Positions 7,172 through 12,161 of a stretch of 12,161 nucleotides of DNA are shown here, piece by piece. Positions within the stretch are counted from its first letter, which is position 1. Each line of letters starts with the position of its first letter. The DNA comes from Alphaproteobacteria bacterium (GTDB lineage Bacteria; Pseudomonadota; Alphaproteobacteria; CAAGCB01; CAG-977), in NCBI GenBank assembly GCA_021639925.1, contig JAJXEL010000054.1, forward strand, positions 1 to 12,161, given 5' to 3'. The notes beneath the pieces were generated by a model. It made no database searches, had not been told where the DNA came from, and saw only the letters and a list, made by a program, of their open reading frames with translations. Made by a program: the position numbers and the translations under genes.

Positions 7172-7762
7172 ATGAATACTTTTACTTTTATGATAATGTT
7201 ATTTCCCTTTATTCCCATAGGAATCGCCGCGTTATTCTGTTTAAAGTTAAAGGGAGAAAAAAGAAAGGAAGCTTTTTCGCGTTTCAAATTGGTTTTGGCC
7301 TGCTTTGTCGCCGTTTTGGGGTGGTTTTATTTTTTTGAAGACAAACAGCTGATTTTTGAATGTGCAAAAGAAACGGCGCGCTGCGATTATTATCATTCGA
7401 CGATAGCCGATCCCGAACTGCGGTTTGTCAAATCTTATGATTTCACGAAATGGACGAACATAGAACTTCAAAGCTTCAAACGCCGCAGCGGCAGATATTC
7501 CAGCACAACGCGGTATAAAATCGTATTTCATTCGGGAACGGAACAGGAAGAATTCCCTGCAACGTTCAGTATTAAAGAATGGGCGGAAGAAGAAATCGGA
7601 AAAATAAACCGTTTTTTAAAAACAGACCGAAAACGGTATATCTATGAAGAAGGCAGCGCCGATCAGAATTCGTTTTCGGACGGCATTCGTTATTCGTTGA
7701 TTTTAACGACTTCGGTCTGGCTGATCTGGTTATTGTACGACCGGAAAAAAGAAAGAAAATGA
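7172..7762 (+). CDS. Uncharacterised three-helix membrane protein
   Basis: I cannot name a family for this 196-aa protein. Two N-terminal hydrophobic segments (about 5-25 and 38-55) flank a basic loop (KLKGEKRKEAFSR). A soluble domain (about 57-168) follows, then a third hydrophobic segment (172-188) and a basic tail (DRKKERK). By the positive-inside rule the loop and tail should be cytosolic, which leaves topology of the middle domain uncertain for an odd helix count. The soluble domain begins with Cys64-x6-Cys71 (FECAKETARC) and has alternating beta-like strands (TRYKIVFHSGTEQEEF) and a final helix ending EIGKINRFL. This resembles small membrane proteins with a C-x(n)-C segment and a PH-like beta domain that I have seen annotated as hypothetical; that is a loose resemblance. 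The ribosome binding site is weak (AAGAAAG), consistent with dependence on xerC transcription. Confidence 0.8.
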   Translation: MNTFTFMIMLFPFIPIGIAALFCLKLKGEKRKEAFSRFKLVLACFVAVLGWFYFFEDKQLIFECAKETARCDYYHSTIADPELRFVKSYDFTKWTNIELQSFKRRSGRYSSTTRYKIVFHSGTEQEEFPATFSIKEWAEEEIGKINRFLKTDRKRYIYEEGSADQNSFSDGIRYSLILTTSVWLIWLLYDRKKERK

Positions 7763-8116
7763 AAAGCAAATTTCTCAAAAAAACCGATCGCTTTGAACCG
7801 GATTTGACGAACTGATTTTTCAACACGGAAAACCGGTTTTAGCGAGATAGCGGCAACAGCTGACGAACCGACTTTCCAATACGGAAAACCGATTTTAGGG
7901 GAGATTATGGCAGGAAGCGAGAAACACAGGTTTGACGTGTACAAAAAGTACACGAAAACCGAGTATCGCAGCTGACGAACTGATTCCCCAGCACGGAAAA
8001 CCGATTTTAGCGCGGAAAGCAGCAGGAAAGGCGCAGCGAAAAAGCGCAGCGTACAAAAAGTACGTGAGCATTTTGAGCCAGACTTGACGAACTGATTTCC
8101 CGATAAAATCGCGTTT
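7763..8116. repeat. Diverged tandem direct repeats, 112-base register
   Basis: A 354-base gene-free block between converging genes. The marker TGACGAAC occurs at 7805, 7861, 7973 and 8085, so the steps are 56, 112 and 112 bases. A core of about 40 bases follows each of the first three markers and contains ACGGAAAACCG and TTTTAG (7805-7844, 7861-7900, 7973-8012); the fourth copy is truncated and diverged. The core can fold as TTTCC/GGAAA-type hairpins. GTACAAAAAGTAC appears at 7939-7951 and 8051-8063, again 112 apart, each the centre of a hairpin (seven pairs for 7936-7954). The first copy also holds the 12-base palindrome AAAACCGGTTTT (7829-7840). Stops interrupt all frames at these copies, so I see no gene here. 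Confidence 0.8.
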
Positions 8117-8749
8117 TCACCCGATCCAGGCGGGAAACATTGCCTTCAAGGAAGTATATATAAATTCGATGCCCAAAGCAGAAAGGATCATACCGCAAAT
8201 ACGACCGATAATATTCAACCCCGTCTGCCCTAAAGCGGCGGCCAGCTTATCGGACAGCCGCAGACAAATCCAGGAAACAATCGCAACGGTCAGGCCGGCG
8301 CAGCAAACCGAAAGCATATGCGTCCAAGACTGATCGGTCTGCGTCGCGATAACGATTGCGGAAATGCCGCCGGGACCGGAAATAACAGGCAAAGCGATCG
8401 GCATAACCCCGATAGCGTCGCGGCTTTCGGCTTCGACCTGTTCTTCTTTGGTGTGGCGTTTTTCAGACGCCTTCATCATGCCGAAAGCAATTGAAATCAA
8501 CAGGATCCCCCCGGCGATCCGGAAAGAATTCAGACTGACCCCGAAAATATCCAGAATAGCGCTGCCGAAAAAGGCCGAAGTAATCAGCACGCAGGCGACC
8601 GTAATCCCCGCCTGGCGTGCGACTCCTTCTTTTTCGCGGGTCCCCATACCCTCTGTCAGATTAACGAAAATAGGAATGGCTGACTGCGGCGCGCAAACGG
8701 CCAGCATCGCCAAAGAAAAGTGCAGATAATCCACAAACCAGGCTAACAT
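8117..8749 (-). CDS. MarC-family (UPF0056) integral membrane protein
   Basis: Inner-membrane protein of 210 aa with six predicted helices, at about 8-31, 47-70, 74-92, 111-136, 143-165 and 178-205. Family signatures are AIPIFVNLTEG (24-34) near the first helix, ALPVISGPGGISA (119-131) in the fourth, and GLNIIGRICGMILSALG (177-193) in the last. The two similar halves (P-rich loops after helix 1 and in helix 4) fit the internal duplication of this family. A charged cytosolic loop (KASEKRHTKEEQVEAESR) joins them. The biochemical role of MarC proteins is not established; early links to multidrug resistance were not upheld. The ribosome binding site before the ATG is weak (GAGATGTAA). The gene diverges from the nitroreductase gene and converges on the repeat block. 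Confidence 0.9.
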   Translation of the reverse strand: MLAWFVDYLHFSLAMLAVCAPQSAIPIFVNLTEGMGTREKEGVARQAGITVACVLITSAFFGSAILDIFGVSLNSFRIAGGILLISIAFGMMKASEKRHTKEEQVEAESRDAIGVMPIALPVISGPGGISAIVIATQTDQSWTHMLSVCCAGLTVAIVSWICLRLSDKLAAALGQTGLNIIGRICGMILSALGIEFIYTSLKAMFPAWIG

Positions 8750-8857
8750 TTACATCTCGTCAAACGGTTACGTTGTTGTTTTATTATTATCATCTTTCGG
8801 AAAAAGAAGAAAGCTGATAAAATCAAAAAATAACTTTTTTACCGAAAGGACAGCTTC
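8750..8857. promoter_or_regulatory. AT-rich divergent promoter region
   Basis: This 108-base spacer must serve the marC-type gene (minus) and the nitroreductase gene (plus). Candidate -10 boxes are GATAAT on the minus strand (8786-8791) and TAAAAT on the plus strand (8818-8823). Neither has a convincing -35 at standard spacing. The nitroreductase ribosome binding site is AAGGA (8846-8850), seven bases before its ATG. I see no clear operator palindrome. Confidence 0.35.
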
Positions 8858-9373
8858 ATGGAATTAATGGAAGGATTACTCTCGCGCCGCAGCGTCCGCC
8901 AATACACGGATCAGAAAGTCGCCGCGGCGGATATTACGGATATTGTCAAAGCCGGCATGTACGCCCCCAGCGCCCGCAACCAGCAGGTATGGGAATTCGT
9001 CGTCATTACCGACAAAGACAAACTGGCGCAGTTCAGCAGCGGCCTGCCTTCGGCGCCGATGGCGAAAACGGCGGCTTTCGCGGTTGCCGTCTGCGCGGAT
9101 CCGGGCCGCGCGGCGTCGCCGGAATACTGGGAACAGGATTGCGCGGCGGCAATGGAAAACATGCTGTTGGCCTGTCATGCGAAAGGGCTGGGCGCCGTCT
9201 GGGTCGGCATGCACCCGCACGAAGAACGCGAAGACGTTGTTAAAAAAGTATGCGCCGTGCCCGATAACATCAAAGTTCATTCTTTGATGCTTGCGGGATA
9301 TCCGGAAAAACCCGCCGCGCAGGCGCAGAGGTTTCATCAGGAATACATTCATCAAAACGAATGGAAAGATTAA
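8858..9373 (+). CDS. Nitroreductase-family FMN oxidoreductase
   Basis: Small FMN-dependent, NAD(P)H-using oxidoreductase of 171 aa, expected to be a cytosolic homodimer. Substrate is unknown; members reduce nitroaromatics, quinones or flavins. FMN-binding features are RRSVRQYTD (10-18) at the N-terminus and APSARNQQVWEFVV (36-49). The central helix DCAAAMENMLLACHAKGLGA (94-113) and WVGM (115-118) form the usual core. The C-terminal part MLAGYPEK (144-151) supplies the phosphate-side loop. Length fits the short nitroreductase type. The start is supported by AAGGA with good spacing. The gene appears to be monocistronic: a clear terminator follows at 9407-9445, separating it from the ATP-grasp cassette. 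Confidence 0.93.
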   Translation: MELMEGLLSRRSVRQYTDQKVAAADITDIVKAGMYAPSARNQQVWEFVVITDKDKLAQFSSGLPSAPMAKTAAFAVAVCADPGRAASPEYWEQDCAAAMENMLLACHAKGLGAVWVGMHPHEEREDVVKKVCAVPDNIKVHSLMLAGYPEKPAAQAQRFHQEYIHQNEWKD

Positions 9374-9406
9374 AAATTCAATAGATTTTTATTGACATCG
9401 CGGCTC

Positions 9407-9445
9407 AGGCTTGCCACTTTTTCAAAAGAAAGGGCAAGCCTTTTT
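9407..9445 (+). terminator. Intrinsic terminator after the nitroreductase gene
   Basis: AGGCTTGCC (9407-9415) pairs with GGCAAGCCT (9433-9441), nine perfect pairs. After one bulged A the stem continues as CTTT/AAAG, closing on an eight-base loop. Five T follow (9441-9445). The next gene starts 28 bases later, so it needs its own promoter, read-through, or a very short leader. Confidence 0.9.
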
Positions 9446-9473
9446 CAAATAAAAATCCTTTAGGACACATATC

Positions 9474-10649
9474 ATGAATTTTCTTTATTTTTCTCCGAAC
9501 TTTCCGACTTACGGGTGGAAGTTCTGCCGTTATTTAAAGGAAAACGGCGTAAACGTTCTGGGTATCGGCGACGCGGATTATGATTCTTTGGAACAGGGGT
9601 TAAAGGACGCTTTGACCGAATATTACCGCGTTGACAATTTACAGGATTACGATCAGGTTTACCGCGCCGCGGCGTGCCTGATCCACCATCACGGAAAAAT
9701 CGACCGCGTTCAGTCCAACAACGAATTCTGGCTGATTACCGAAGCAATGCTTAGAACGGATTTTAACATTGAAGGCGTTAAATATCCCGAAATCATGGAT
9801 CATAAACAAAAATCCCGCATGAAGGCTTTTTTCAAACAGGCCGGCGTTGACTGCGCCGATTACTGCCTGCCGAAAAATTTCGCCGACGGCAAAGCGTTTA
9901 CGGACGAACACGGCTTTCCCGTTGTTGTCAAACCGGACGACGGCGTCGGCGCGTGCGACACCTACACGCTGCGCACGGAATCGGAAATGGCCGATTTTTT
10001 CGCGCAGAAACCGGACGTGCCCTATATTATGGAAACGTTTATCGACGGCCATGTCGAAACGTTTGACGGCATTACCAACCGCGACGGCGAAATCGTTTTC
10101 TGCGCCAGCCAGGTTTATCACCAGTCTTTGATGGATACGGTCGTCAACGACGACTGCATTATGTACCATTCCGAAAAAAACATGACCGAAGACATTCGTA
10201 AAGCGGGCACGGCAATCGTAAAAGCCTATGGTATTAAGGACACGTTTTTCCATTTTGAATTTTTCCGCACGACGGATAAAAAAACGGGAAAAACAAAAGT
10301 CATGGCTTTGGAAGTCAACATGCGTCCGCCCGGCGGCATGATTACGGAAATTTACGAAGCGTCGCACGACGTCAATATTTACAAAGCCTGGGCGGACACG
10401 CTGATCAAAGGCCGGCCGGAAGGCGATATGACGCAAAAACGTTACGCCGCCTATGCCAGCCGCAAGTTCCGGTTTAATTACCTGTACACGCACGAAGCCA
10501 TTTTGGCCAAATATGGTTCGCACATTATGGAACATATGCCCATAGAAGGCATTACCGCGCGCGCCATGGGGGATTATATTTACCTGCTTTACGCCGACAC
10601 GCTGGAAGAAATCAACGAAATCATCGACGCGATTAACGAACGCGTCTGA
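9474..10649 (+). CDS. ATP-grasp ligase-like protein, substrate unknown
   Basis: Predicted ATP-dependent carboxylate-amine (or carboxylate-thiol) ligase of 391 aa, cytosolic. An N-terminal Rossmann-like preATP-grasp domain (1-100) opens with FLYFSPNFP and VLGIGDADYD. The ATP-grasp domain follows: FPVVVKPDDGVGA (148-160) is the glycine-rich nucleotide loop with Lys153, IMETFIDG (185-192) is the adenine-side hinge, and FHFEFFR with Glu262 plus LEVNMRPPGG with Glu280 and Asn282 are the metal-binding strands. All key ATP and Mg residues appear intact, so the protein should be active. I recall this subgroup recurring next to the esterase type encoded directly downstream, but know of no assigned reaction. 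It is not a good match to biotin carboxylase, D-Ala ligase, GshB or PurK. AGGA (9462-9465) precedes the ATG. Thirteen bases separate it from the next gene. Confidence 0.9.
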   Translation: MNFLYFSPNFPTYGWKFCRYLKENGVNVLGIGDADYDSLEQGLKDALTEYYRVDNLQDYDQVYRAAACLIHHHGKIDRVQSNNEFWLITEAMLRTDFNIEGVKYPEIMDHKQKSRMKAFFKQAGVDCADYCLPKNFADGKAFTDEHGFPVVVKPDDGVGACDTYTLRTESEMADFFAQKPDVPYIMETFIDGHVETFDGITNRDGEIVFCASQVYHQSLMDTVVNDDCIMYHSEKNMTEDIRKAGTAIVKAYGIKDTFFHFEFFRTTDKKTGKTKVMALEVNMRPPGGMITEIYEASHDVNIYKAWADTLIKGRPEGDMTQKRYAAYASRKFRFNYLYTHEAILAKYGSHIMEHMPIEGITARAMGDYIYLLYADTLEEINEIIDAINERV

Positions 10650-10662
10650 TAAGGAATAAAAA

Positions 10663-11415
10663 ATGAAAGAAGAATATTTTAAGGAATACTCTTCCTGTTT
10701 AAACCGGGATATGGAATTTAAGGTTTACGGCCATACAGGCAAGCCGGTACTGGTTTTTCCGCCCGGCTGCGGCCGTTTTTGGCATTACGAATATCACGGC
10801 ATGGTCAACATTTGCGCGCCCTATATCGACGCGGGACGCATTCAGCTGTTCTGCATTGACGGCATTGACTGGGAAAGCTGGGAAAACAAAGGCGGCAACC
10901 CCTATGACAACATGCAGATGCAGGAAAAGTATTTTAATTATACGACGGAAGAATTTATCCCGCGGATCAAGGAAATCAGCCGTGCCGCCAACGGCGGAAA
11001 CGAAATCGGCATTATGGCGACGGGGTGTTCCATGGGCGCGACGCACAGCGCGAACACGTTTTTCCGCCGGCCGGATCTGATTGATTCCGTTATCGCTCTG
11101 AGCGGATTATATTCTTCCAAATATTTTTTGGGCGATTATATGGACGATACGGTTTACAGAAACTGCCCGCTGTATTTTCTGCCGGATATCACGGACGAAA
11201 ACTGGCTGAACCAGATGCGCCGCGCCCGGCTGGTTTTCTGCGTCGGCCAGGGCGCGTGGGAAGACCCGATGATCGAAGACACCCTGCGTTTAAAACAAAT
11301 CCTGGAACAAAAACATATTCCCGCTTTTGTCGATGTATGGGGCAAAGACGTCAACCACGACTGGGACTGGTGGTATGTGCAGATGCCGTATTTTTTGGAC
11401 AAGGTATTGGCGTAA
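10663..11415 (+). CDS. Esterase-family alpha/beta hydrolase (COG4947-like)
   Basis: Alpha/beta hydrolase of 250 aa in the esterase-D-like group; no signal peptide, so cytosolic. The nucleophile elbow is GCSMG (121-125) with Ser123. The catalytic histidine is most likely His232 in DVNHDWDWW, a tryptophan-rich ending typical of this subgroup. The acid is probably among Glu200/Asp201/Asp206 (AWEDPMIEDT). Other recognisable parts are KPVLVFPPGCGRFWHYE (27-43), which supplies the oxyanion-hole side, and FCIDGIDWESW (63-73). Resemblance to the COG4947-type esterases is by recollection. AAGGA (10652-10656) sits six bases before the ATG, right after the ATP-grasp stop, so the two genes form one transcription unit. 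The substrate is unknown: it could hydrolyse or transfer the product of the ligase, or protect against it. Confidence 0.9.
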   Translation: MKEEYFKEYSSCLNRDMEFKVYGHTGKPVLVFPPGCGRFWHYEYHGMVNICAPYIDAGRIQLFCIDGIDWESWENKGGNPYDNMQMQEKYFNYTTEEFIPRIKEISRAANGGNEIGIMATGCSMGATHSANTFFRRPDLIDSVIALSGLYSSKYFLGDYMDDTVYRNCPLYFLPDITDENWLNQMRRARLVFCVGQGAWEDPMIEDTLRLKQILEQKHIPAFVDVWGKDVNHDWDWWYVQMPYFLDKVLA

Positions 11416-11438
11416 ACAAACAAAAAAAAGAAAACGAA

Positions 11439-11476
11439 TCCGCAAGTTAAGCAATTAACTTCGGAAACATTTTCTT
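11439..11476 (+). terminator. Terminator-like hairpin after the esterase gene
   Basis: TCCG (11439-11442), one bulged C, then AAGTTAA (11444-11450) pair with TTAACTTCGGA (11455-11465) around a GCAA (GNRA) tetraloop, eleven pairs in all. A T-rich tail (ATTTTCTTT) follows after three bases instead of a pure T-run. It is a plausible end for the two-gene cassette. Confidence 0.6.
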
Positions 11477-11566
11477 TATATTTTAAGTACAAAATTCCCA
11501 TCGGATTTGCTTTTCCAAACGCCGAAAGATGGTGTTGCGGAGATAATGAGTTATGAAAAATATAAA

Positions 11567-11605
11567 ATGGATTGCCGCGGCCTGCGGCCTCGCAATTGCG
11601 ATGAC
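11567..11605 (-). repeat. REP-like GC-rich element, single copy
   Basis: Read on the minus strand it starts GTCATCGCAATTGCGAGG and ends GCGGCAATCCAT, with an internal GGCC-GCA-GGCC hairpin and ATTGC/GCAAT near its ends. It resembles the short TTGCGAGG...CGGCAATCCA intergenic repeats I recall from many bacterial genomes. On the plus strand it faces the opposite way to the tandem array that follows, whose units share TGCGAGG and CGCGGCA-TCCAT with it. Confidence 0.6.
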
Positions 11606-11611
11606 ACATTG

Positions 11612-11880
11612 AAAAAGACCGAACCTGTGAGGAGCGGAACGCGACGCAGCAGTCCATCGGGCGAACGCACGGAATAGAAAGAACAAAAAGACCGAACCTG
11701 CGAGGAGCGGAACGCGACGCGGCAGTCCATCGGGCGAACGCACGGAACAGGAAGAACAAAAAGACCGAAACTGCGAGGAGCGGAACGCGACGCGGCAGTC
11801 CATCGGGCGAACGCATGGAACAGGAAGAACAAAAAGACCGAAACTGCGAGGAGCGGAACGCAACGCGGCAGTCCATCGGG
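11612..11880 (+). repeat. 73-base tandem repeat, 3.7 copies
   Basis: Units start at 11612, 11685, 11758 and 11831, each with AAAAAGACCGAA; the last stops after CATCGGG at 11880. Each unit contains CTGCGAGGAGCGGAACG, CGACGCGGCAGTCCATC, then CGAACGCACGGAACAGGAAG. By eye, copies 1 and 2 differ at four bases, 2 and 3 at two, and 3 and 4 at one over the shared 50 bases, so divergence falls from left to right. The unit core has inverted ends (CTGC/GCAG). Because 73 is not a multiple of three, every long frame through it cycles frames and is not a credible protein. Confidence 0.92.
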
Positions 11881-12122
11881 GCTGACTGCAAAATGGGTCA
11901 CTTCACTTCGTTCGTGATTTCGATAATTTCAGATGGCAGGGTTTCGATATGTTTCGAAGCAGCCAAAAGAATTTCAAACGGCTTTTACAATGTTTTTTTT
12001 AAAGACAAAGAAGAAAAAATAACCCCTTCAACGATCCATGCCGTTTCATACAAAAGAGTCCTCTTCAAACATAAAAAACGGGCTTCAGTTTTTCAACGCA
12101 TAGCTTTGGACGCAACAGACAG
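11881..12122. other. Gene-poor right edge, no convincing gene
   Basis: This AT-rich stretch follows the repeat array. A plus frame stays open from an ATG at 11893 to a TAA at 12157-12159 (88 aa), but it has no ribosome binding site, no recognisable motif, and its upstream extension is translated repeat. A small imperfect hairpin, TCAC...GTGA, lies at 11898-11917. I see no RNA gene or promoter I can support. Confidence 0.4.
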
Positions 12123-12125
12123 CGG

Positions 12126-12152
12126 CGGCGGCTCCCTTCCCCCGCCGTTTTT
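12126..12152 (+). terminator. Terminator-like hairpin at right edge
   Basis: CGGCGG (12126-12131) pairs with CCGCCG (12142-12147) around a ten-base pyrimidine loop, followed by five T (12148-12152). The stem is short but all GC. It would end plus-strand transcription coming through the repeat region. Confidence 0.45.
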
Positions 12153-12161
12153 GATATAAAG

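Noticed and set aside
7759..7815. 18-codon ORF overlapping the membrane-protein stop by ATGA, ending FEPDLTN; a similar ending (HFEPDLTN) occurs at the fourth repeat copy.
   Set aside because: The shared ending comes from the intergenic repeat itself, and other copies do not keep the frame.
9392..9397. Perfect -35 consensus TTGACA after the nitroreductase gene, considered as promoter of an attenuated leader for the ATP-grasp gene.
   Set aside because: The position for a -10 box (about 9415) reads CACTTT, and a transcript starting there would begin inside the hairpin, so attenuation by it is impossible.
9639..10535. 298-codon minus frame inside the ATP-grasp gene.
   Set aside because: Antisense shadow of a strongly supported gene; composition (rich in Arg, Phe, Val, His) is typical of reverse frames here.
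11612..11880. CRISPR array.
   Set aside because: Whole 73-base units are near-identical with no unique spacers, and there are no cas genes.
11154..11901. Three long overlapping minus-strand frames with repeated motifs such as SPDGLPRRVPLL and VAFRSSQ.
   Set aside because: They are translations of the 73-base array. The period is one more than a multiple of three, so each frame recurs shifted in the next copy, and one frame also runs antisense through the esterase gene.
11815..12159. Plus frame of 114 codons at the right edge (88 from the ATG at 11893).
   Set aside because: Its first 22 codons are translated repeat, there is no ribosome binding site for either start, the end runs through a terminator-like hairpin, and nothing in the protein is recognisable.

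Overview
The window looks like a chromosomal segment of an alphaproteobacterium, probably an uncultured host-associated lineage. The main reason is gene content and order: a short Ppx/GppA phosphatase directly followed by rlmE, and priA next to a TalC-type transaldolase and xerC, which I recall as common alphaproteobacterial neighbourhoods (family memory, not a search). Codon use is fairly uniform in the core genes. The left edge (about 1-219) and the spacers are more AT-rich. I see no tRNA, rRNA, CRISPR array, transposase or integron.

Layout. Positions 1-281 hold AT-rich sequence with one doubtful small ORF. From 5407 down to 220 the minus strand carries priA (replication restart), then ppx-rlmE-rsmB, a tight phosphatase/rRNA-methyltransferase operon with a 12-base gap and a 1-base TAATG overlap. 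A short divergent spacer separates priA from plus-strand tal (transaldolase). A strong intrinsic terminator follows, then xerC (chromosome dimer resolution) and a small uncharacterised membrane protein. Positions 7763-8116 are a non-coding block of diverged direct repeats with a 112-base register. A MarC-family membrane protein (minus) and a nitroreductase (plus) diverge from about 8800.

The most interesting part is a two-gene cassette at 9474-11415: an ATP-grasp ligase-like enzyme and an esterase-fold alpha/beta hydrolase. They are 13 bases apart, are bounded by terminator-like hairpins on both sides, and have no characterised pathway that I can name. The pairing suggests that one enzyme forms an amide, peptide or ester bond and the other hydrolyses or transfers it. 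That is inference from fold and context.

The last 745 bases hold no convincing gene. They contain a terminator-like hairpin, a GC-rich REP-like element, a 73-base tandem repeat (3.7 copies, 11612-11880) related to that element in opposite orientation, and a terminator-like hairpin at the right edge. The long apparent reading frames there are artefacts of the repeat, whose 73-base period shifts frame at every copy.
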